Shown here in pieces: positions 24,846 to 36,039 of a DNA stretch of 64,000 nt. The stretch is from Druceiella hillmani (Eukaryota > Arthropoda > Insecta > Lepidoptera > Hepialidae). A model generated the notes under the pieces. That model was not told the origin of the DNA. It saw only the letters and a list, made by a program, of their open reading frames with translations, and made no database searches. The stretch lies in NCBI GenBank assembly GCA_039881145.1, contig JAYKKI010000005.1, positions 28,413,001 through 28,477,000 on the forward strand. Reading direction: 5' to 3'. Made by a program: the position numbers and the translations under genes. The number at the start of each line of letters is the position of its first letter. Within the stretch, counting starts at the first letter, position 1.

Positions 24846-26644
24846 AAAACAGCCGAGTGACTGCGTTTCTTACGAATACTGCCTTAACGGTAAGATATAT
24901 ATTGATAGATAATATTGATATTCAGCGTTTCCTATTTTATACATTCCAGGACAATCGTAATTAAAAAGGAAACCACAGTGGCTAATTGAACTTGACACTC
25001 ACAATTTTTTTTTCTTTATTTTCAGTAACTAACTGAATCACTGATTTTATCACTACTTAAATTCTTTAAAAGGTAGCTGACATTTCCATTGTATTTAACA
25101 GTAAAAACCATGTATGTAAAAAACGAGATTATAATATAAAAATAGAACAAAATACATAACGTTTGTTTTAATTTAATAAAGAAGAAATTTCACGGTATGA
25201 ATAAATTTACATTTTCATTGTTAAGAAATATATTAAGATATATTCTTTTCTGACTAGGATAAGTAATTCGGTCACAATTTTTAAGGTTTTACTACGTAAT
25301 TATCAAAAAGAAAATTAAAATAGGGGTGGTTTTTTTATTGTTATGCAATGTCATAATATATATTGTGTAGTATTTGTGAAAAACATGGGTCGATTTTTCA
25401 TTTTAATATGACTCGTCCTACTACTCGTCCATAAGTGTGAAAAGATATATAGGTGGCATCTGCTACTATCAAACGCATGATCTTGTTGTTTAATTTTTCC
25501 ATTAAGTTAGTATGTGAGAAAAATAATTAATAGGTAATACTTTTATCGACAATATTTTTGTCTCCACTGATAAAAATTTACTTTTCACAAAATAAAATGA
25601 CTTAATAAATTTTCTTTTTGTTACAAAATAAAAGCTAAAATATGCAAATTTCATGAAAGTCGTAACTAAAAACGGAGGGAAATTTATGTGATGTGATTAG
25701 GATTTTAACAAGAATTTTACACTGAGAATGAGTGTAGTCAAGATAATGTAATAAAAAAGGAAATCCAGCATTGTATGCTTGACAAAAGAAACTGAGATAA
25801 AACCAATTTACATATTTAAATAAATACCGATACTGTTAAAATAAAAAAAAAATAATCTGCTGAGCACTAGTATAACTCGCATAACGCCCTCGTAGGTTCA
25901 ATGTAACTTCAATGCCTTCCGCAAATATTTAGGTACTCACAAAAATTTAAGGATTCATAGTATTTTTATTAACCTATTATTTATCATTAATTTTCCATAA
26001 GGTAAATATTTTGCCTACTATATCTTCCTTATAAAAGGCTTAAAATCATAGTGCATATTTTATTATTGTCAAGTTTATTGTCAAGAGATTTCTGATAAAA
26101 TAGGTGCGGCAGAGACGAGCAAGAACCAGTATTCTACCAATATTCGGTAGTCTTTACAAATTGTAATAAAAAACAGACTTTTCAATTATTATTAAAACTA
26201 CCAATGATAATGTGAAGAATTAAAATAAATTTATCGTTTAATTACATAAAAGAGATTAAATAAAATGAGTCGCTACTTTTTTTCATACAAAGAACTGTTT
26301 GCTTTGGGATGACGAGCTAATTGATATGCGTGTCGAGAGAATGGATTATCTTGTTGCAGAAAGGCGTATTGATCTGTAACGGTGTGAGGAGGGGTAGATG
26401 GTTCTTCATGTCACCATAATAATGTCGAATCTAGTAGCTAAAAAGGAGCAGTTAGGAAAGTGTGTTAATGTGTTAATGTAGCATAATTTCAGTCTATTAA
26501 AATGATACTACCTACCTGTATCTACATACTTTTTTTACAGACCCAGAAGAGTGGGAATAGTTAGAGCTGTATATTCCATATGCAAATTGAGACCATTTTA
26601 CAATTTATCAGATGAAATACAACGATCTTCACCGTGATGTATTG
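24846..26644. other. AT-rich noncoding stretch
   Basis: No supported gene. GTGTTAATGT is directly repeated at about 26,461. Confidence 0.5.
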
Positions 26645-26834
26645 GGTTGATTACAAGGCAAATGACCTTTGATGGCACGGCGTATCGCGGGGACGCGGGT
26701 ATAATTCCCGGTAGTTAGTCCAGCTAGGCTGGGCCGATGTTCTGGTTGGCTGTAAGTGATTGTGTAGCGTAGCAGCAAGACATCTATATGTGTTAAATGT
26801 GTACATTAAAGTAAGTAAATAAATAAATAAACAA
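26645..26834 (+). mobile_element. tRNA-derived SINE, copy 1
   Basis: A GC-rich head with a degraded B-box-like GGGTATAATTCCCGG (26,697-26,711) is followed by GGTTGGCTGTAAG (26,744-26,756) and an ATTAAAGTAAGTAAATAAAT tail (26,804-26,832). The head-linker-tail order matches the minus-strand copy at 42,940-43,090, which keeps a better B box. The 5' boundary is an estimate, and no A box is identified. A non-coding Pol III element, with no ORF. Confidence 0.7.
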
Positions 26835-27889
26835 AAGGCTTACGAGGTATTCTGTCTCAAGTGTCAAAATATAATTGATATTCAAGGTCGCGTGTGGCAC
26901 GAATGAACTCGAACTAATAGTCACTAATATCGTAAGTATGGGAATAATTCATTTATTGGAATATAATCTAAACTTAGCAGCAAATCCTTTTTCCAGTTTT
27001 ATATAATCGGTAGGTTTACCTATTCTTAGAAAAATCTGGAAGTTATCAGAAATTGTATTTAGAAATGCAATAAACAAAGGGGTCTTACAAAAATTCTCCG
27101 ACACCTTCGTGAAGACATAAAGATACCATTATATTTTATGCATTTGTTTCATTTGAATTATTTGTCACTTGGTGTTATGGTGTAAGATGAACTTATTATA
27201 AATCGAATCGAATGAATGTCGCTGATTATAACTCAGATGATATTAAGCTGAATTTTTTACTACCATAGATTTTCAAAAAAATCTACTTTCTTTTTTATTT
27301 CTGTATACATATTTAATTTATATTATAGATTTAAAAAGGAATACTCACAGAAATGAAGATTGGGTAGTATTCATAACTATACAAATTTGTGCACATTCCA
27401 TTACATTTCGAATTGGAGTTCACAGATACACACACCAATCCGTTCCGTTAGATTCATAGTTTGGATCTGACGAGTTTAATTCATTCCGTGATTAGAGACT
27501 CGGTCCTGATTCTATACCACCCGCCCTCTCTGTCTCTCTGCCAAAGTAAATCAATCAGATATCTTCTTGATTCCTTTGTAATCATCGTAATAATGCTCTC
27601 TATGCAGTAACTAAATGTTTCATTATAGATTTAATAAGACTGCGCCTCAGTCTGTAATTGAATCAAATTATTTTAGCGCATTGAAATTTATTTTGATGTC
27701 GAACGATTTAAAATATTTCGTATATTTTTTAAAAATTTAAATTAGTTTTGCTAATAAATAATATAAATAAATATTTTTTTTTAATTTTGTACAATGACAT
27801 TGCAATGTTACACCTTTATGGATTATTAAGTTATAACTACGTGGTTGTAGGCGATCAATGGATTTTCTTTTGCTTTTGGAAAATTCCTT
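26835..27889. other. AT-rich noncoding stretch
   Basis: A plus-strand ORF at 27,748-27,984 is antisense to the LINE fragment and is a shadow. Nothing else is supported. Confidence 0.5.
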
Positions 27890-28290
27890 TAAATCTTTGT
27901 TACAAATTTGCTGTAGTTATTATCATGAAAGAAGAGAATTGTGTTATCTGCGAATGCTACCATTATAAGCGTGCTTTCTCATGAGATACCGTAAGCTAAT
28001 GTTTTGTGTTTCCCTAATAGTATATTGATATTTACTATCCATGTTCTATGTGCTATGTAACTTACAAAATAAACTTGAATTTTGTTAAGCATATTTTTAT
28101 TATATAACTTCTTCAAAAGTAATCCTTGGGATTCTGTGCAGCACAGTATTCATTTATGTTCATGTTCTGAGCTTTATACTTAGTGACAGCCAGTACTGCA
28201 TCACTCGTCCCTCTTTCCTTTCTAAATCCGTACTTTTAATTACTCTCCAACAGCCAACTTTTAATTTACAAATTCACTGAGTTTACTAAT
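27890..28290 (-). pseudogene. LINE reverse-transcriptase fragment (jockey/CR1-like), decayed
   Basis: On the minus strand the frame near 28,235 reads YGFRKERGTSDAVLAVTKYK, the conserved Q-Y-G-F-R-K-G-x-G-T-x-D-A block of non-LTR reverse transcriptases. About 300 bp further on, after stops and a frame change, the strand reads YGIS-stop-EST and then MVAFADNTILFFHDNN. This is the Y-G-V-P-Q-G-S block followed by the F-A-D-D-T catalytic block, with the second aspartate replaced by asparagine. The family's catalytic pair is therefore lost, and the reading frame is broken several times. The distance between motifs is a little shorter than usual, in keeping with deletions. No endonuclease domain, 5' end or 3' tail is recognised. 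The clade is inferred from the motifs only. Confidence 0.75.
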
Positions 28291-28338
28291 TCACCAATTA
28301 CATACCAATCATCAAAGATATTGGTATGTAGTTGGTGA
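28291..28338. repeat. 19-bp fold-back palindrome, one mismatch
   Basis: TCACCAATTACATACCAAT (28,291-28,309) pairs with ATTGGTATGTAGTTGGTGA (28,320-28,338) around a 10-nt loop. It lies at the upstream end of the LINE fragment. Confidence 0.9.
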
Positions 28339-28373
28339 TATCAATTCAATCTGAACCTTAAAAGATAGGTACC

Positions 28374-28392
28374 ATGGCATGGCATGGCATGG
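28374..28392. repeat. Short GGCAT tandem repeat
   Basis: CATGG-CATGG-CATGG-CATGG, four units of 5 bp. Confidence 0.9.
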
Positions 28393-28535
28393 GCTTCTTA
28401 AATCCGATTGGAAACTGGTACGTCTCTATACCATATATGAATTTACGAGACATTGGCGGAGAAATCCCTTCGCGTTTCTAAGTATTTAATTATTCATATA
28501 TCCAGTCCGTTCATCCTTTTAAATTTACCTTTCAT

Positions 28536-28596
28536 AATTGTTTTGTGTTTCTTATGACCAAAAAAAAAATTTAGTCATAAGAAACACAAAACAATT
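28536..28596. repeat. Perfect 23-bp fold-back palindrome
   Basis: Arms 28,536-28,558 (AATTGTTTTGTGTTTCTTAT...) and 28,574-28,596 are exact reverse complements around a 15-nt A-rich loop. A TA array follows at 28,608. Confidence 0.95.
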
Positions 28597-28605
28597 GAAA
28601 AGAAA

Positions 28606-28607
<2 letters not shown>

Positions 28608-28654
<47 letters not shown>
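28608..28654. repeat. (TA)n microsatellite
   Basis: Uninterrupted TA array of about 47 bp. Confidence 0.95.
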
Positions 28655-28658
<4 letters not shown>

Positions 28659-30037
28659 AATTAATTAAGTAGTAAATAATAAATTCATCAAGTTTACGAA
28701 AAAATCTGGTTTATAAGACATTTCCAGATAGTTCGCCTTATATCGTTTATCGTCAGCATTCAGAGAAAAAAAACTTTTGCTGAGGCAACCAAATCGTAAA
28801 TATTAACGAGCTCAGTTACAATCATATTTAATTTCACGTATTCCAATAGCCGATCTTCTTACTCCCGACATAATAAGCAAAACTAGATTGAAACGTGGAT
28901 GTAAAAGAATCCAACTTTCTCAATTTTAGATATTTTGACCGGCTATAAGGAATATAAATTTCAGTAGATACGCATATACAACAATTTACTTCTTTCATTT
29001 CTTTTGCTTTTCACAAAAATAATGTAAAGGCTATATTTATAAAGTAAATTAAAAATAACTACGATATTTCCAAGTCTACGTCTTTCTACTTCTGCTCAGT
29101 TCGTTGGCTATCATGTATATATCCTCCATGTAACAAATATATCGAAAAAAAAATATTAATATATTTTTCAGTGTTTTCATGAGATATTCTTTTTTAAATG
29201 CAAACGATTAAACCTTGGCGATGATGGAAATTTTTTACAATTAGTGTTGTAAATAAAAGAAATATATTTGTTATTTATTCATTGTAGAAATTATTTTATT
29301 TAAGGCAATAATTAATTATTTTAAATATATCAAAATGTAACTAAGGGCTGTTTCATTTTAAATTTTTTTTCAATTTTTCTCTATAGACACATATCACTGA
29401 ATGCAGCAACATAGCGACTACAATAATACAAACAATAGAAAAATCTTACTTACAGCATAAAAAATGAATAGATTTTTAAATATATTTCCTGTACACAAAC
29501 GACGTCTAAAGTAAACATTCTTTTATTTAAGAGGTTACTTTATTATTTTTTAGATCCTTCATGTACGTATTTATTCAAAATATAATGTAATATTAACAAA
29601 ACTTTTAATTTTATTTCTCCAATTTCTTTTCAAACATTAAAATTCACCAAAATCGGTATTTTCATTACAAAATCCCTTAGTTAATTTTTCACGTATTTAC
29701 ACGACGCTAATTAAAAATTTAGCAGCATTTATATTTCTCCGTTTTTCCTTCTAAAACATATAACTTATATAAATTAAATAACCATAACTTATATCAAGAT
29801 GATTGTTTTCTTAAATATATTTATACTCTTCCATGAATCCTGCTTTTTAATTAAACACTTTACAAAAAGTATTATTTATACAAGTCTCAGCAATAAAAAA
29901 TATAATGCAATTCCTTTGCAAGACAGCAATTTCCGATTTACGTTATTTACGAAGTATTTTGCACAATGCGCACGGCGCAATAAAGTACGTCGACCTGAAC
30001 TTTGCTACTGGACACGTAAAGGGCAAAAGGTGTTTGT
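28655..30037. other. AT-rich noncoding stretch
   Basis: No supported gene. Two overlapping plus-strand ORFs (29,799-30,131 and 29,905-30,111) cover a GC-richer piece at 29,930-30,110. Neither resembles a known protein. Confidence 0.4.
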
Positions 30038-30083
30038 CCTACGAGCACACGTTTCTTTCATGCAAAGAAACAGGTCTCGTAGG
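30038..30083. repeat. 20-bp imperfect fold-back
   Basis: CCTACGAG-CACAC-GTTTCTTT pairs with AAAGAAAC-AGGT-CTCGTAGG; two 8-bp perfect blocks flank a short internal loop, with a 6-nt terminal loop. Confidence 0.8.
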
Positions 30084-30400
30084 TTTCGTAAAAAAAATAG
30101 CATGCACATAATAGCTTATAATTGTCGATGAAGTAAAATAACGCACCATGAAAGCATACTTTAAGCGTAAGTAATGAATATACAGCATAATTGCGATTCT
30201 GAACTTAATTAATAGCTGTTGTTCATAAATATGGGAATGTTACAGCAAAAAGTGATGGCGACTTTTTAATGTAATCGTGTAAATTAAAAGGAATCGGTAT
30301 TATGAAAAAAGAGTTTCAATCAGACGTTGACCTTATTTATACCTATATTAATATATTCTATTATATAACGTCTGTCTTACTATTCACGTATTACATTAGG

Positions 30401-30403
<3 letters not shown>

Positions 30404-30457
<54 letters not shown>
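30404..30457. repeat. (TA)n microsatellite
   Basis: Uninterrupted TA array of about 54 bp. Confidence 0.95.
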
Positions 30458-30458
<1 letters not shown>

Positions 30459-32783
30459 CCTTTAGTGTAGCTAGATATTTTTAGTCAGAAGAATTTATAT
30501 GTCAATCTATACCTCAGTGTGTTGAGAATTTATGACTAAGTATAATTTGTAGGACGTTTTTATTTATTATATCACGACAATGTTACCTTCCACAGAATCG
30601 ATTCGACAATATTTTGGATCGGGCAAAGTAGATTTGGTTCAAAAAGGGGTTTGGTCCGGGACGAGTTGACATAAGCGTGCAGTTGTTTTTTTTTATATTT
30701 GTCATTAAATTGATTTCATTTTGATCCCACGTTTCAAATTAATCAATTAATAACGATATGGATTATTGTACGTTTTATCAAAAGAAAAAACGACGGTGGC
30801 ATCTTAAAAAATAGTAAACGCATCAATCCTATCTTTCAATACTTTCCAATCAGACGGGGATAGTTTATTTATTTGAATGCAAGTTTGGTTCTTTTTTATT
30901 TTCTTAAACACTTTTCGTACCAGTTTCTGCTCTGTTCTATTCTGTGTATTATGTTCTAACTGACTACAATATTTTGGTTCGTTGTCCCCGCTCTACTGAG
31001 TGTCGATGACCATATGCCCTAACGTCACGACCTGAATTTCAGTTTCGGGCGCAGATTAGATTACTTGTTATCAGCAAACAAAACTTCCAAAATTTATATT
31101 TCAGGCTGAAAATGCCCCAAATCGAAACATCGGTTGGTCACTCTTATATACTACGTTATATAATCTTTTCTAACTTTAACGACTTCCGATGCATTCGTGT
31201 ATTCTTAAACAAACCTTGTTTTAAAAGCTTTTTAAGCTTAAATGGGTATGCTTGGCTCCGTTTAATTTACAAAAGAAGACTAGCAAAAATAAATTATGCC
31301 TGCATATGAAAAACTGAATACGCTGTTATTAATTTACTTTTTATAAGTATTGAAACATGTTCCATTTAATAGGTACGCTACGAGTAGTTTCATGGATTAA
31401 TTATTGCACGCTATTTTAATCCAAATTGCTATCGTATAACTCGCGCGGTGAACCACTATATAACTGGCTGTATTGAAATCTGTATACATTCCAATGAAAA
31501 CAAAGTATTTTTATTTTTTGAATACTATGCGGATGAAATTACGAGTAAAATCTAGAGGGTTATATTAACGCCTCTTTGAAAAATTTATGATTAAAGTTGT
31601 TAAGTTTTAAGTAAAAGGGTATTCAGTTTAAAATTAATAAGTTATTAAGTTTTAAATAAAAATATTTAATACACAATTACGTTTTAATGATTATGTGAAT
31701 GCACGAAGAGTTTACTTAGACGTCCATTTATACACAGACGTCGATTTTGGAATAAATAATTGATAAGGAGTGAAGTAAGAAAAACTTAGCACATGTAGCT
31801 GGGATAGCAGAATTAAAGAATAGCAGAATTGTTAGATAATTTTCATTTGGTGCAGAATAATTTCTTTCCTCCAAAGCATTTATATAATCCTTGTTAAAAC
31901 AGATGTTGTGGACAAATTTACCAACAAAAAATTACAGAAAATCAAATTGTGGTTCATAATAGTTTTTTTTTTTTTTATTTCCATGTTTATTCGTATCTTA
32001 AAGCAGAATGCAAAGTTATCAGCGATGTGCTCACTATATCAGTCTAAGTAACAAGAGAATAGGTAAATAATTTCAACAAAAATGTTAAACATTTATTTAT
32101 ATAAGACACGGGAGAGTACATTCCTAAGTTTATTTTATATATAACCCAAAATAATAATAAATTCAATAATTTGATTAAATGGATTAGGAAGGAATTAATT
32201 GTGCGAATTATTTTCGATTTAAAGGTTAAACGTAACTACGTACATTTGTTTTAATATTTAAAATTTCAATAGAGAATCCCAGAAAATATTTTGAAATGAT
32301 TTCTCTGTTAATAATTTGCATTTTCTATGTAATCAATTATTCTAATCTAAGCACCGCTCGACCAGTTTTTACCACATATACAGCAGTAACAAAATGATAG
32401 ATTCCTCAAATCTACGTTTAGAGAATGGAAAATATCATAATTCTAGAACTGCGAGATGGAGACAATGCTGTAATTAATTTATTACTCGATTATGCTATGT
32501 ACGTAGATAGGTTGTATAGTAGTCACAAAAGTAGGTTTCTTATGAAAATCTTAGGAAGATTTTAAACATACGTGCTATCGTCGGGTAGAAAAGAAATGTT
32601 ACATTTCTCCTAGCCAATTTTAGGTTTCTTATAATCTTCATTAATTGTTTCAGAATGAATGCAAATGACGATCGCTAATTGGCTAATTTGAGCGTTTTAT
32701 GTATATTGTTTTGCGTCTTTTACTCTGATTTGTCATTTTAACTAATTTATTTATAGTTTACTGGTTGCATACCAGTATAATGG
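30458..32783. other. AT-rich noncoding stretch
   Basis: A plus-strand frame near 30,581-30,670 reads MLPSTESIRQYFGSGKVDLV and stops after 29 codons. It is less AT-rich than its flanks but unrecognised. No other candidate is seen. Confidence 0.4.
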
Positions 32784-32810
32784 TATATATATATATATAT
32801 ATATATACAT
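32784..32810. repeat. (TA)n microsatellite
   Basis: Short TA array of about 27 bp. Confidence 0.9.
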
Positions 32811-34257
32811 AGATAATTGCAAATTTATTTTGGACGGTATCCATGTGCCGTTCATCGTACGTGTTCTATTGATAATATTGATTAGGAATATCATTTTGAG
32901 CAGCGTTTTTGCTGCTCGCTTCAAAAACAATCCAATTTCATAATTTTTTGTAATCATTTCATTTGATTTTTAACTATAATTGCAATGTTAAAAATTAAAT
33001 ATAAACGTTATTTATGAAAAAAGTTTATATTTGTATTATGATCACAAATAAAATTGTACTTTTCTCTCTTTCCTGATGGTAAATTTCTCAATTGTTTTCT
33101 TAAAAATAACTTTTTTCTAAAATGCGAGGCCCATTTTCGCCTGTCTCGTTTTCACATTTAAAAACACTTCCTTTATTCAGTAAAGTTTTGAAATAATAAG
33201 AAGTTGATAGCAAATTTAAATAAAAAATTGTGAAGACGGAAAAAACTAGAACTGAATTTATAATGAATTTCTACAAAATTAACACCAAATATATTCAATC
33301 TTTATAGCTGTTAAGGTATGACTGAGTAAAGAATAGTTAAACACATTTGGTGTTAGTATTCCACGAAAGCAAAAATGTAACTAATAGCCATATGTAATTT
33401 TATCATATGATCTACATACATGCCAGATTTGATAGCGATTCCTCACTTAGTTGCCGGTTATTAAGTAGGATAAAACAAGTTTCACGTTACTAATTAATAT
33501 TAGTTGGAACGTTTTATTATATTTCATGATTAATATGAGTAGTAATATAATATAGTTGGACTTAATGATAATTTGATATATATTATTGTTTTTATTATAA
33601 TGACCAGTTTACCTCCGGAGGAGACACCTTGTACATAAGAATTTAATGCAGAAAGTGAACAAGTATATTACCTGATTGTGACTGTCAAGACTACAGTTTG
33701 TGCATCTGTAAAGGTTATTTTCAATTTAACAGATTATAATTTAATTTAATTTAAGAGGTTATGGAAAAGGAATTATGTAATAAAGGCCTTGTAAGAAACA
33801 TATATATATTGCTACGTTATGCAGGTTTCTTCATAACTCCATTAGTTGTAGAAATAAGAATTTTGCTTACTTATCTGTTAACGTCAATGCAATATTTTCG
33901 TTTTTAATACGTGTATAAAATAGGGTTTCAATATAATGGTAAATCACAGACTACTTTTTATGATTACATCATTTATGATCTTATAATAAATATGATATAA
34001 TTTAATTCTCAAATTTAAATTAAAACTTCGACAATGTGCTTAGTTATAAGCGTCAACGATAAGTGTCTTGTTAAAATCAAGTACCAAATTTAAGCCATAA
34101 TATATTACGAAAGCTGCAAAACAAGTATTGATTATTTAAAATTTGGACAGCAATATTTACATCGAAATAGAAACTTTGATTTACGTTTCTCGTATGTGAC
34201 AGAAACTGATGATGAAAAGACCTTATGTATGAGTGAATATAAGAATATATTTTTTTA
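32811..34257. other. AT-rich noncoding stretch
   Basis: Nothing supported. Confidence 0.5.
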
Positions 34258-34374
34258 AATCTACTGGTGATAATTCTGTTGGTGAAAGAACTTTTAAAAC
34301 CGGATGAGTAGTTTCAAAGATTACCTCCTACATACAAACTCATAAACATTACCTCTTTTTAATATTAGTATAGA
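34258..34374 (-). mobile_element. 5'-terminal fragment of a second Helitron
   Basis: On the minus strand it begins TCTATACTAATATT (34,374-34,361), the typical TC start of insect Helitrons. It continues through GGTAATCTTTGAAACTACTC and TTCTTTCACCAAC, motifs shared with the copies at 24.4 and 35.8 kb. It directly follows the 3' end of the upstream Helitron. The rest of this second element is not recognised. Confidence 0.75.
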
Positions 34375-35918
34375 TAGCTGCACCCTGCGGTTTCACCCGA
34401 GTAAGTCCCAAATATCAGCATAAAAAGTAGTCTATGTGGTACTCCAAACTACCTACGTACATATACAATCTATCTTTGCCAAATTTCTTTCGCATTTGTA
34501 ATATTAGTGTGTATAGTACACATAATATTACATGCAAATGTGATCCGCTTCAGCATAGCATAAATAGAAAAAAAAAACAGAATTAAGCTTGTACAAATAG
34601 AGCAAAACGATAATTTCGTATAATAATACTGCAATTTGTTGCTATTTTGAGATAAGCTTATTTGCTAAAAATAACTTTTTTCATTGAAATTTATTTCTAA
34701 AGTTTAGAGTCTTAGAGCTTCCCTATAAACAATATTTGATGTAGTTTTATTTTGCGGCAGCAAAATAAATTGATGTTTGGGAGCTCCGACTCGTGATAGG
34801 CCAATATTACCCAGGAGTTAAGCATTCTTTTCATAGGTCAATCTCTACCAAATGGAAAGTTTGGCCCTGGTACTTTTAATTGTGAAAGCAAAAGAAGTTT
34901 TCACCGGAAATTGAAGTCGTTTAAACGGAATTGACAAATCAGTAGGGATCATCGGTTCCTACAATTAAGTTGTCTCTCAATTCCTTTATAAATAGCCTCG
35001 TCCCATTGCACATGTTAGGAGGGCTTAAATTTCTCAGAAGCATGATTGGCGTTCTGATTTTTAATGATAATTCGTGAGGTGGTAGGCCAGCGAGGTTAAA
35101 TGAATTTAAAAATTCTTGTGGGTGATGTACTGCGTCTTTGATATTAGTAGCGGTGTCTATCGATATGTAATGTTCGACCTGGCCGGGGACTTTTTGTGTG
35201 ACCAAATTGTTTTGTCATCGACCGTGTCATTCTTAGGTGACACTTTTCCTCTAGAATACAGGCATTGAAAGTCTTTTTCGTGTAAATTTTCGATGTCAGA
35301 ATCGATTTGATAAATTTAAAGAGGAATTTACATAAACATAATCAGCCTGGATAATGAAACCATCTAGTTGCAAAAGCATTAATAATATGATACGAATGTC
35401 ATTATATACTTTGGGTTACCTTATCGCAATTTTCATTATCATTCATAAATTAATACACTTTATAATACTAGTTTAGGTAGTAACATTTCTGTTTACTTAC
35501 CTAACATACAGCGGCTTGCAATATTGGCGACAATTTTTATTTTCTTATACTCAACATAATTTTAAAACGAATGTACCGATTTAAATAATTCAAAAAGTAA
35601 TTTACTACTACATAAAGAGCCTAAATGATTAAATAATTGATTAAGATAAGGATTCATATCATGATACGGATATAATCACTTATTTTGTTCCCATCTGTGT
35701 TTTAGTTGACTAATTTGATCAAAAAACGTTTATTGTAACATACTATAATACATATAGTGTCTCGTAAACTTTTTTTTTTATAACGTATATTACTTGCTGA
35801 TAATTTAGCTTTATATTGGTGAAAGAATTTTTAGAACGGGTCTAGTAGTTTTTGAGTTTATCCCTTACAAACTAACAAAAAAAATAAAAAAATTAAATAT
35901 CTCCTCTTTATAATATTA

Positions 35919-35924
<6 letters not shown>
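34375..35924 (-). mobile_element. Truncated Helitron
   Basis: The 5' end on the minus strand is a TATACTAATATTATAAAG-type start at about 35,923, running into the TA array. The usual subterminal motifs follow to about 35,810. Inside is the C-terminal part of the Rep/helicase (34,704-35,310). The 3' end carries GGGTGAAACCGCAGGGTGCAGCTA (34,398-34,375), like the hairpin plus CTAR terminus of Helitrons. At about 1.55 kb it is far shorter than an autonomous element, so the Rep domain and most of the helicase are deleted. Confidence 0.8.
34704..35310 (-). pseudogene. Helitron helicase (Pif1-like) C-terminus, frameshifted
   Basis: In autonomous Helitrons the Rep-helicase nicks and unwinds DNA for rolling-circle transposition, and this is the C-terminal end of the Pif1-family SF1 helicase. 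Three pieces in different frames follow one another on the minus strand. Near 35,250 SRGKVSPKNDTVDD corresponds to the usual A-P-K-N-x-x-V-D segment. At 35,205-34,939 the clean 88-codon frame contains EFLNSFNLAGLPPHELSLKI and MLLRNLSPPNMCNGTRL, the best conserved helicase blocks. Near 34,790-34,707, after another shift, LSRVGAPKHQFILLPQNKTT and NIVYREALRL end at TAA, matching the V-A-L-S-R-V block and the end of the family. The YQGQTF block (about 34,870) is also seen, in a broken frame. The N-terminal HUH Rep domain and Walker motifs are absent. Not functional. Confidence 0.9.
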
Positions 35925-36015
<91 letters not shown>

Positions 36016-36039
36016 TATAGATATATATATATATATATA
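35921..36039. repeat. (TA)n microsatellite with GA interruptions
   Basis: A 119-bp TA array begins at the Helitron 5' end. The overlapping Tyr/Ile-repeat ORFs are artefacts. Confidence 0.95.

Noticed and set aside
27748..27984. 78-codon plus-strand ORF
   Set aside because: Antisense shadow of the LINE reverse-transcriptase fragment.
29799..30131. 110-codon ORF with an overlapping 68-codon ORF in another frame
   Set aside because: Two frames compete over the same GC-richer piece, neither has a recognised motif, and a hairpin lies inside.
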